A DNA stretch of 64,000 nt, from NCBI GenBank assembly GCA_963978545.1, contig OZ021729.1, positions 13,220,001 through 13,284,000 on the forward strand, read 5' to 3'. The position numbers and the translations under genes are program-made. The notes beneath the pieces were generated by a model that was not told the origin of the DNA, made no database searches, and was given only the letters and a program-made list of their open reading frames with translations. This document shows positions 47,501 through 59,500 of the stretch, in pieces. This DNA is from Linyphia triangularis (lineage: Eukaryota; Arthropoda; Arachnida; Araneae; Linyphiidae). Position 1 is the stretch's first letter, and every line of letters starts with the position of its first letter.

Positions 47501-50500
47501 ATTTTTTTATGGATTTGTTATAGTTTCATGGTATTGGGAAAAAAAATTCGTAAAGATATATTCAGTAGTTATTGAGAAAAAAATTATTTTCCTAACACAT
47601 GTCTTTTTTTTCGAAAATTTCAGAAATCGAAATTTTCCTAAAATCACAAATTTTAAAGGGCTGTAAAATTTTAACCAATAGGAATATCCAAAAAATATTT
47701 GAGATTCTTCTTAATAACCATAAATAGAAGGTTCACACCAAATTTCATCAAAATCGGAAGGGGTGGGTGTCGAAATCCATTTTTTCTGGTCGATTTGACG
47801 TGGCCTTTAGTAAAACATGTTTTTTAGAAGTTTCCGGTTTTTTTTTTTTATACATGTATATTTTCTTTTTCAATATCAAATGGATATGTTAATTTAGATT
47901 TTATAACATCTATTTTATTTCTGTTAGCTTGTTGTTTTAACAAAAAATGGCAAAATGGAGGATCGACTTTCCCCTTGGGCCACATATGTTGTGCAACCAC
48001 CAAAAGCTGTTCAGTTTGATCAAAGGTTTTGGAATCCCCCTGAAAATGAGGTAGGTAGGTGAGTATGCTTTTAAGGGACAAATAAACAGATTGTTTATTT
48101 AACAAAATTAATGGGGATTTGACTCATCAATGAATATTTATTTTGAATCAGAGAATTAAAATTCTTATTTACAGTTAACAATCAAATTTCTTTTATTCAA
48201 AATCTTATCACCGCAATGATTGTATTAAAATCATTTGAAAGTATGCCTAAATTTATGTATGTTTTTTAAATTTACTGTTATGGTGGTGGTCTTTTCGTAG
48301 ACACTGCGACAAATTTTGAAATATAACCTTAAATTAAATCTGTTCATATACATAAATGGTTCTCAATTTTTTTACCATTTGCAATAAAGTTGTTTCTCCA
48401 TTCACTTTTATAAAAGAGTTCATTATATAATATTGAGATATTTACTTTTCAATATCAAAAGAAAATTTGCTGAAGTAAATTGAAGATTTTTTTTTTAATA
48501 TTTATATTAAATGTTATATGTTGTATTCTTAAATATGTAGTAAAAATTAATTTAATTAGGCAATAGATCAGTAACCTTCTTGACTGTTGAGATCTAGTTT
48601 CAATATTCAGTATCATTCATTTTATTCTCAACTGTTCGATAATATTCATTTTATAAATAATGAGCATTCATGCATATCTTTTCCAATCATTTTAACAATC
48701 CACTCTGAAAATTGTTTTGTATTTGTGATAAGACATAACTTAATGTTGAGATTTGAAATGTTTTAGCAATAATTTTTTGAAATGGTAATAAACAATCAAG
48801 CAGTAAAAAGGAACTTAAACTTCTTTTTCTATTTACTCTGGATTGTTATTTAAATTTCTTGTATCAAAATATTAAATTTTGTCTTTTTCTTTAGCGATAT
48901 AGTTTCAAGTATTCCAAGCCAAAGAAACCCGAGAACTTCAAAATATATGAATGCCATGTTGGGGTTTCTTCAGAAGAACATCATGTAGCTAGTTATTCAC
49001 ATTTCAGTAAAAATATTATTCCAAGGATAAAAAATCAAGGTTAGTGGTTTTCAAATGCATATTTAAAAAAAAAAAAAATCATTTCCTTGAAATATGAATG
49101 CTAAAATTGTTTACATTATGTTAAGGTAAATACTTCTAAATTAAATTTTTTCTTGATAGTATAGCTTAGAATATGTGTGGTGATTAATGCATATTTCATT
49201 TATTGTTTCCTTATGCCAGAATTATGTATAAAAATTAAATAATTTTATAAAATTAAATAATTTTTATTCTCTCCTATCATAATATCCTAAAATGAAAAAG
49301 TTCTGTTACTCTAGATGTTTATTTGTTAATGTTATGTTTCTTTTTGTGAGATCATTTACAATCAGTGTTAAAGTTGCAAGAAAAAGAAGTGAACATTCCA
49401 GCATCTAAATTAGACCACTTCTACTTAAAAATTTTTGTTGAATTGTGATATTTGTTATGTTCCACCTCACAGCTTTTCTTAATACACTACAAAAACTACT
49501 TTTATTATGTTTTGTCATTCCACTGTGTTACTCTTCAGTTCACCTCTGACTGCATCTTTAGATCAAACACGAGCATTGTGTTTGATCTAAAGATACAATT
49601 AGTAAAATCGTGTTTGCCTTTAATTTAATGAAATTTCTTATTTTCAGCTTTAACTTATCTTGCCTATATTAGCTTCAAGAGCAAATGACATTATTCAAAG
49701 ACTCATTTATTCTAATTTGAAGATCACCCTTCTCTCCCTCCCTTTCATCAATAAAAAAAAATCGTGGTGATTACAAAATAAACAAACCATCATGCGATAC
49801 ATCAGGGGTCTCAGACCTGCTCCCAACTGCGCCAAATACAAAAATCTGCTCCAAATGCTTTATTTTAGCCATATTTGCGCCAGAACAAGATTTATTTTAT
49901 TTTTTGCGTTGCGAAATTCGGTATTGTTCGTCGCTGTAGTATCGCTATTGTTGAGAAATATTCCGGTATATTCTGCGCTAAAGCTGATATTTACGTTGGT
50001 GAGGTATTCATTTTCTCCGAGTGCTAAGATGATTTGCGACGCTAATGCTGACATTATTGTCAAGTTTTACGTTGTTATGACGGTCATTTTCGTCGAGTCT
50101 TGCATCGATATAATAGCTCTGTAGTATTGAGAATTCCTCCATTTAATTCGACGCTATTGTTGATATTTTCGTTGGTATGTTGGTAATTATTGCCGAGTGC
50201 TAGGATATTGTAATATCCGAAATTTGCTCTGATATTATTGAGAAAATGTCGATGTTACTGCGATGATTTGCGACGCTAATGCAGACATTATTGTGATGGT
50301 CGTTTTCGTCGAGTCTTTCACCGATATATCAGAGCTGTTGCTGAGAATTGCTCCAGTTTATTCGGCGCTATTGCTGATATTTTTGTTGGTGTGAATGTCA
50401 TTTTCGAAGAGTGCTGCGCTTTTGTTAACATCCGATATTACCGAATCTTGCACAAACATTACCGAGAAAATACGTTTTAGTGATGGTCATTTCTGCTGAG

Positions 50501-53500
50501 TCTTCAACTTACGTAATATCCTCTGTCTAGATTTTCGGCGGTATTGTAAGCGCTATCGCTAATATTTAAGCAAGTGTGGTAGTCATTTTCGATGAAGTTT
50601 ACACTGATGTACTATCAGCTACTGCTGAGATTTGCGACGCTGTTTGGTAACTTAAAAAAATATGATATTACTGGGATTTTGCTTCTATATTACCGAGATT
50701 GCTATGGTATGGTAGGTGCTATCATTTAGGTTGGTGCAGTGGCGGATCTAGGATTTTCCTGAGGGGGGGGCGCAAGATTGTGCCTTAGCCAGGACAGAAT
50801 TGAATATTTAAAAAAAAAAAAGCAAAAAAAAAAAAAAAAGCTAGGCAATGTTCAAAAAATATGCTTTAAGTTAATCCATAGCCATTGATTGACCCCCAAC
50901 CTCTTTCGTCACATTTCTGACTTGTTATTTTAGCGTAAGGTTAGCGTGGTAGCGGTTAGGTATCTTATCGCGTTAACACTACCCTTTTGTTTTTTCATTA
51001 TCTGTTTTATTTTAAAAACAAATTGTATTAAAAATGTATCGTGCATTTTAAATATTTTTGTAAGCTACATCCCCAGAGGTATAGATTATACTGAAGAAAT
51101 TCCAATGAAAGTGGGAACTTGCTACTATTATTTGTGACTAACTGACTAAGTCTAAATCCTATACTATACTTACATCAAACAGGGAAATCAGTAATTGTAC
51201 ATCAAAATTTAACATATTCATAACACATTTATGCAGTGAGCTTAGTAAGTAAAAATACCTTGTTTTACTGGATAATCCATTGCTACACAAGTAATCTAAA
51301 GTAATCAGGGGAAAAATTGTGTTTCAAAGAGAACGTTTTACTAATAATTATAAGTATTATTTTTAAGAAGGCAATTGCAAAAAAAATACAATTTAAACAT
51401 TGAATAATTAGCACAAAACAAATTCCAGTCTTCCTTTTTTTTTTTTGATTTAGTAAACTATACTTAGTTATCTTATACTTATCCATCTATGGATAATTAT
51501 AATAGAGTAGTTAATAAAGAAAGAAAAAACACTACACGATGTAAATGTTAGTGTATTAGAAGAGCCGAATCTTGCTTTATTATTTAGCTTAAATATGTCA
51601 AAGTCTAATATTTTTTTAATAGGTAGAAGTTCTCTATAGCATCGAATATAAATTGTTTTATATTTCTTGATAAATCTCACTTGTTGACAGTTCATTTTCA
51701 TATTTTCTACTCTTGTTCTTCAAAATTTATTTTATTTTCAACTTTTCTGATACAAAATCCTTTTTTTTCCAATTCCTGGCTTTTATTTCAGCCAATCAGA
51801 GCATTTTTTACATAGATACAATGTTACACTTATGTAGTCCAGTGAAAAAAAAATGTGCCACCTACGTGTATAAATAATTTATTCATAAAAGTAAAATTTT
51901 TATATAAATCATTTAATACATACCCAAGATTTATAGTGTTAATAGAAACATGAGTAAAAGTTTCTTTTAGTGAAAATCTCCGAAACTTGATAGAATGAAT
52001 TCTCGTTGACTATCTGCCAAGTTTCAGCTTGATTGGATGGCAGCTAGTGGGTTAGTTATCCTTCCACAGATTTTCCCGCCACAAATAAACAAAATCAAAA
52101 GTAGATATAAAGGATAAAGTAAAAAGCAAACGATAGAAACCAGGAGTAACAAAATTTTATGTTAATTTTTTAAGTTAAAGGAATGCAAGTCAGTGGGATC
52201 CAGTGTGGTAGGTCAAATAGTTCATTTTAAAAAAATGAATCCATAAATACAAAGTTTTTATGGTATCCTTTATATTCCTTGCCAATTTTTATGTACAATT
52301 GCAATTTACTTAAGTTATTTTGATCTGAGATTCAATTTTCATGGTGTTTGATGACCACTGCGAAGAAAATCATCAATTCCGTCTCTTTGACTAATTCTTT
52401 TTTTATTTTTTTTTATTTTTTATTATTAATTTTTTTTTGTCCGAAAACATGGTTATTGTTATTGACAACAAGTTATTTTAGTTAGATTTGATAACAAGAG
52501 GATTAATTAGTCCTCCACGGATTTATTCCTCAAAGACACACAAAATCGAAGTTAATTTAAAAAAGGGTTTAAAAATTAAGCCACTAACAACAAAGATTAA
52601 CTTACTTTTCTCGAAGAAAAGTATTCCCAAGCATATGACAAAAATGGGTAATGACAGGTGCATTTCCAAAAATCGCTATAGAATAACTTTTTTAAACTAT
52701 TTTTTGAGTGCCAAACACAAAGCAATTCTTTTTAAAAAGTCCTCCACGCCAGTAAGGCGTTCTTTCTGACTTCTCGTAACGATTGCTTTCATTTTTAAAT
52801 CAAATAAATAGTATTTATAATTTCAGAATAGAAAAAGAAACGCTAAAAAAATGTGTTCCCACTTACTTTTTGTCGCTTGGATGCATTTATGTATTACAAC
52901 CTACCCTACTCTTTGGTTAACTTCGGAAGTGTACAGTTTGTAAACCGAATATAAGTCTCAACACTCTCACCACGCGTTCAAAAATTTCTTCTCCTTGTGC
53001 TAACTAGTAAACCACACCACAACCATTTAAAAGAGGGCTTCAAGGACAAAGACCCAGAAGGGTAGAGATGTTATCTCATTCAGTGTCCAGTGATATTCCT
53101 CCCCACGTCCATCCCTTGTGCGAAATCAGGAGAGAAAGATGACATCCGGTGTATTCCCCCTCCCTTCCCCCTCTTGTGATCGTCTAAAAGTTAGAAGTTC
53201 AGAGAGGAAAATTCGCTTTGGTTTCGGCTCCTTATTGTTACAAAATAAAAGTAAACAATTATTATTTTGTAAAAGAGTTTTTACCTAACTCAACTCCAAC
53301 TCCTATGGTAAAGTGTTGTGGAGATGTCTTCAAAGTCAAGGGGGTGGAGGTTTGATTACTTGTACAATCTTCTAACGTCCGTTTGAATGGGAAGGGAGAG
53401 GGCTATAAAAAGAACCTTGAACCAAAAATAAACTCTTTTTTTTTGGGGGGGGGGCTTTTTTCGGAAATTAGACGAAGGTCGAAATATACTCGTTAAGTGA

Positions 53501-56500
53501 ACTTATTAAAAAAAAAATTTAAATTTTTTGTGTGCCAATTATAAAAAAAAGAAGAAGAAGAAAAAGAATAATAATAATAATCTGAGGAGGGGGCGCGTGC
53601 CCCCCGCGCCCCCTGGCTGAATCCGCCATTGGGTTGGTGTTGTATTCATTTTCGCCAAGGTCTATGGTAATACAATAACAGCTATTGCCGAGATTTGCGA
53701 CGTCGATTTGGTGACATTCATCTCTAGTATTTCTGCTTCAAAGTTTTTTATTTCTACTGCAAAATTTGTTTTTCTGCTATTCTTTTTTTTTCTTTCTTTT
53801 TGTGCTACAAAAGTTGTTTTTACATGCTACAATGGGCATTTTCCATGCTATTAAACTTGTTTTTACCTGCTCCGAAAGTCATTTTTCCTGCTCCAAAACT
53901 TGATATTATCTGCTCCAAATCTTTCTGAGTGAATGGGAGCCCTGGATACATAGCATTTTTGCTTACTTAGTTTCGATGTCTGTTACGATAACTTAGCATT
54001 TCAACTTCTAATATATGGTTAAATTTTTTGTTAGTTTATGAAAGAGTTTAACCCATTCATTGATATTGTTTATTTTGCTTCAATATAGGTTATAATGCTA
54101 TCCAGCTTATGGCAATTATGGAGCATGCTTACTATGGCAGCTTTGGCTATCAAGTGACAAGCTTCTTTGCAGCATCTAGGTATAATGTTATCGTTTATTT
54201 AAAGTACAACATGCTTTTTTTTTTAAATTAAGAATCATATAGTTTTCCAAAGTACAATTAAGTGACTTAGTTACAATATTTGGTACTTACGTATTCTCCC
54301 GTTGACCTTTTTGCTCTAATAAAAAGTTCTCCAATAGTTGAATTTCTTTCTTGTTGTCAAAATAATATATGTCATTTGTTGAAAGCTTAGCTAAGACGTT
54401 TCGGCTCAAAATTGAAACCCCCATATTATAGCGTAGGTTTTTATTATCTAATTAAATAATGTCCTTCTATCTTATGTAACAAATTGAACACTTGGCAAAC
54501 TATTTGTTGGAGGTTGAATGTGTGAACCATTGAATTTGTTGTATACATTATTCTTTGAATTTAAATAATTTTTTTAGAAAGTTTAAAAAATATTCTCAGT
54601 GATACTGTGTGAATAAGATATTTTTATAAGATTTTTTGGTTGGAATATACTTTACGCTAGCCAATGAGGAACCTTCACGTTTTTTGGTTTTATTTTTAAA
54701 TAAAAGTAGAGAAAAAATCATGAAAAACAATACCATTCTTTCAAAAATTTGAGCTCGGATAGATAGTTAAAAAAATATTTAGTTTTTCACTTTGCGATTT
54801 GGCGGGAAAAAGCCACTTTTGCGTGAAACGTTAATGCACAGATAATGAACCAGTCTGAAACCTCTTTTAGACGAGGAATTAGTGAGATTTCTCCTTCATT
54901 TTGCGACTTTATCTCAGCATAACCACGTCACAGTTTTTTTATGCGTTTTTGGTCATGTGACTTTTGCTTTGAATTTCAAACTCGATTTTTGATTAATTGA
55001 AAGCATAAAGATAAAAAATAATTACACTGCTCAAATATATTCGTTGGATAACACTAGAAAATACAAAAAATATTCATTTTCCTCACTTGTGCAAGTTCCT
55101 CATTGGCTACTTTGCAAAATGTCCCCTAGTTGAATTGTCATCAAATTAGATGTTTGCCAAGTTGGAATGGAACCATATTGACGCCAGGTTACTATCCTTG
55201 TCACAAAATCGCCAGAAAAAAAAATTGGGCACCGTAAAGCACATTCTAATCAATTTTCAGGGATTGCATTCACCCTAAAATTCCAAATATTCTTTAAATT
55301 TTTGTTTCTCACTAAAATTGTAATTACATTTTTTGATAATTCCTAAAAAAAAATTTAAACCCCCGAAAATTCTCCTAATTTTCTCCAAAAATCCCCGAAA
55401 AAACATCGATATTCCACCAGATGAGAAAAGTGGATTTAATTAAATTTGTATGTTTTTCAAAATAATGTAAATGTTTAATTATGTAACTGTTATTTTACTA
55501 AAAATGGTTGGACTTTGAATCAGCGTTCCCACGGTCATTGAAAGTCATTAAAAGTGCTTAACATTTTTGAACTTGTTTTCAAGGCCTTGAAAGTGCTTGA
55601 AAATGCTTAGAGGTGCTTAAAAGTCCTTGAAAATGCTTAAAGGTCCTTAATTTTTACAGATATTGTCCAACTGCAAAATTTATAAAAATACAACTCGGAC
55701 TTGCTATCCCCGTGTGACCGCCACTTTCTGCACCGTATCAGAATTTTCCGACATATTTGTATTACGCATCCAACAACTTGTAACTTTTTTGGTAGAATAT
55801 ACTTTATTAAAAATTTAAATATAGACACGATGTCTAAAAACGAATTTTCATAGGTCCTTAAAAACATTAATTAGGTCCTTAAAAGTCATTGAAAAGTCAT
55901 TGATTTTCATTCTGTGATTTGAGTGGGAACCCTGTTGAATGGTTGGAATGGTTGATGGTTTTTTTTTGCCTGTATTGAAACAAGCTTTGAAAATAATATG
56001 TCTGTGTTAGGAGCCCATTTCAGCACCAAGAGAAATGTACCTAAATGTTTTTGAATTATACCTAAAATTTCAAGAATTGTCCCTAAAATTTTAAAAACCA
56101 TTCCTAAAATTTTGGGAATTATCCCTAAAATTCCTCCTTAAACTTTTTAGAAAACTCACTGCGACCCACGGATTTCTTATTTGTTCTATCAAATTACACA
56201 AAGTTCAATTTACTGGACCACAGTCTATGACATATTTATGCATTCTATGACCCATAATTTTTCTATTATTTTCAATAAATAGTTTATTCAGATTCGTAAA
56301 AAAATTTGGCAACGGAAAAGAAAATCGCCTATTGGCAAACATTTTATTTCCAAAATTCAAGATAATACACAAGTACTCAAAATTTGTTTCCACATGATTC
56401 TGAGATGGCATGCAAGATCGAGCCCCGCTTGGTATTTATTTAACACAGGAATAGAAGCAACATCAATTGACAAGCTGCCTGGTGGAAGCCTTCTTTATAA

Positions 56501-59500
56501 AACCAAAATGGGGAAGGCAGTTTCCCTCTTGGAAAGTCCTTCTGGAAGGTTTTTACGTAAAATGTATTATTAACTTGTTATCAGGTTGTAGAATGTATTG
56601 TCATCTGTTATTGTAAGAGGGGTATTAAGAGAAAATACATGATTTACATACATAAAAATCTCAATTTCATACTCTAAAAATGTTTGTAAATTGAGTCCTG
56701 TAAAAACTATTAGTTACATAGCAATATGTTATATGGGTCTATGATCTTTATTTAGTAATATGTTTGGAATAAAAACTATTAGGGAGCTTAGAATTGAGGT
56801 ATGGAAAATGGGCATAATTTTGTTGAAATTGTCATTAGAGATTGATCTAAAAATGGGTTTTTAATTTAAATTTTATTTTAGAAATATATCGGGAAATAAA
56901 AGAGGAGATTTAATATTTTTCAGTTGTGATTTCTATACTAAACTTCCTAGGGGTAATACTTAGTTGCGAAGTAAAACTGAATTGTTAACATTGTTTACAT
57001 AAATCTATCAACAAACTTTCATTTATTTTTTAAATGGCTCTTGTCTACATTAGGAAAACTGCTGTAATTCACCAAATGAAGTTGTATAAAATCTATCGTA
57101 TTGCTGTTTCGTTGGATCATAAATCTATCACCAAACTTTCATTTATTTTTTAAATGGCTCTTGTCTTGTTAGGAAAACTGCTGTAATTCACCAAAAGACA
57201 TAAAAGCTCTCAAAATTCATCAGGATTTGGTTTAATAAAAGATATTAAAAGGGCAAAATATTTTATCTTCAAAGCATTCTTTAAAAAAAAAGTATATAAA
57301 AATATCCATTCTTTCAAAGTTGAATGACTATAATTCAGTTTTGTTCTAGAAAATAGGTAATTTTATTAAATTACAAACTATTTAAAAGAAAACCACGTCG
57401 GTCTCTGTAACTTTAATAAAAGATCCCAAGTATGTTCTCATGAAAATAATATTTTCTCCTCAGCCGTTTTGGAACACCTGAAGAACTGAAGGAACTCGTG
57501 GACAATGCTCATCACCACGGTCTGTATGTTCTTTTGGATGTAGTTCACAGTCATGCTTCCAAGAATGTCCTCGATGGCCTGAACCAGTTTGACGGCACTA
57601 ATGCCTGCTACTTCCATGATGGTGGTAGGGGAGAACATTCACTGTGGGGAAGCAGATTGTTTGATTACTCACAGTAAGTTGCGACTCATTGCATTGCAAG
57701 TAGATTCTTATATGAATCGAAAAATTATTTTCTCTTCATTTCTAAGGACTTGTTATATTAATATATTGTATTAATAACTCATTATATTAATGCATTGTTG
57801 AATTAATAACTCGTTATATTAATGAATGTGTCAGGATCTAGAAAGTCTATTTCAATTGGTCAGTGGTACTTTAACCATATCTTTCTTGTGACTTGAGATC
57901 AGTTACTATAAGGAACACTTAGCAATATGAAGCAAATTACAACCAAAGCCATAAATGTGTATAAGAAATTACTATGCACATAATATTAACTTGACTGAAA
58001 ATTATGCTTGAATAATTTTGCAGTAGAAAAAACTTGTCTTCAATTCAAACCAAAGATCCAAAAATCAAAATTTACAAGTAAAATTTACTTGCATACAAAA
58101 GGGGAATATAATTCTACAAAAACAGATTTCTTTTTTTTGGCATGGATTTCAATTCCTTTTGATCAGTGTAAGTATTCAAAATTGCCTCATTCTGTGAATA
58201 TCAGCCTTTTTGTTTTTGGCATAGTATGTCTGACATATACATCCTACATAAATTCATTTTTAAAAAAAATCCTTTTCATTCAACTTAACCCTTTCTTCCC
58301 ATATTGATTGATGTGCTTAGAAGAAAACGAAACAGCACCGATCAACTGAGGCTACCTATAAAGTTTTTCATTTAACTATTGCAGCTCAAGGCAGGATTCA
58401 ATACATGTCAAGGAAGATTTCCCATGCTTTGAACATATTTTATTCAATTTATTGCTAGTCAAAAAGTTTAAGTAGTTTTTCTGGAAACTATTTTGCAAGG
58501 GTTGTCTTGCAGAAAACCTTTTAGAATATTTTCATTGAATAGTTTGTTCAACTTGAGTATAATTAGGAATCATGTTGGTGATTTACATATTTTAAATATT
58601 TTTTCATCTAATTTTTAATACAATATCATTTTTTCTCTGTTATCTAAACCATTTTTTTTTTACTCTGAGACATATTTGCTTATACCACCTCTATTTTGTC
58701 TTCAGATGGGAGGTATTGAGGTTCCTTCTCTCCAATCTGTGTTGGTATATGGACGAGTATCAGTTTGATGGGTTCAGATTTGACGGGGTGACGTCCATGC
58801 TGTATCACCACCACGGAATGGGCACTGGATTCAGCGGCGATTATAATGAGTACTTTGGGATGGCTACTGATACAGAATCCTTAACGTATCTCATGCTTGC
58901 GAACTATACTGTGAAAACACTCTACCCGGAATGTGTTACGATTGCTGAGGTAATGTATTTTCATTTTTTTTTATATAGTATTATGTTATGTACAAATGTC
59001 ATGCATAAAAGGGAGTCATTGAAAATTTTATGTTACCAGATTAAGTTGCACAAATTAATTGAAATCTTTTGAGTTTTTTTTCCGTATGGAACAGATGTTG
59101 TATTAGTATTTAGAAAAATATAATAAGTCTTAATTTATAGGAATTCGAATGCTTTTAAATTGAAACTTTTCAATTGGCTCAAATTACTGCCTGCAAAGTC
59201 CTTACAATTATTGAATAGATATTTGTTGAATGTTAATAGAATCAATGGTTTTGGGTTTGTTGACAATGAAACATAAAATTTTGTCCATTTATTCTAACAA
59301 ATTTTAGAAGTATAAATTGGTTTAGTCTTTTATTTGCCATATAGAATTTTGGAAGTAAGTTTAAGCATTTTGTCATAAACTTCTCTGCAGTTTAAAATGT
59401 AATTGCTGTAATTTTAGGATGTGTCAGGAATGCCAGCATTGTGCCGCCCTGTTTCTGAAGGAGGAAATGGCTTTGATTTTCGCTTAGGAATGGCCATACC

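Larger units (their letters stand above)
49803..53944. mobile_element. Outer hAT-like element in GBE1 intron 5
   Basis: The left end CAGGGGTCTCAGACCTGCTC and the right end GGGAGCCCTG are inverted (CAGGG(G/C)(T/C)(C/T)C type). The 7-bp string GATACAT flanks both sides (49796-49802 and 53945-53951). Just inside both ends there are repeated (T)CTGCTCCAAA motifs. The interior is an array of about 32-bp units (49870-50735, continuing 53640-53720) that is split by the nested element 50737-53631. No transposase is visible. Confidence 0.75.

Noticed and set aside
58950..59072. Exon 8 extended into the following open codons
   Set aside because: Homology stops exactly at IAE with a GT donor and resumes at DVSGMP in exon 9; the extension is intron read-through.
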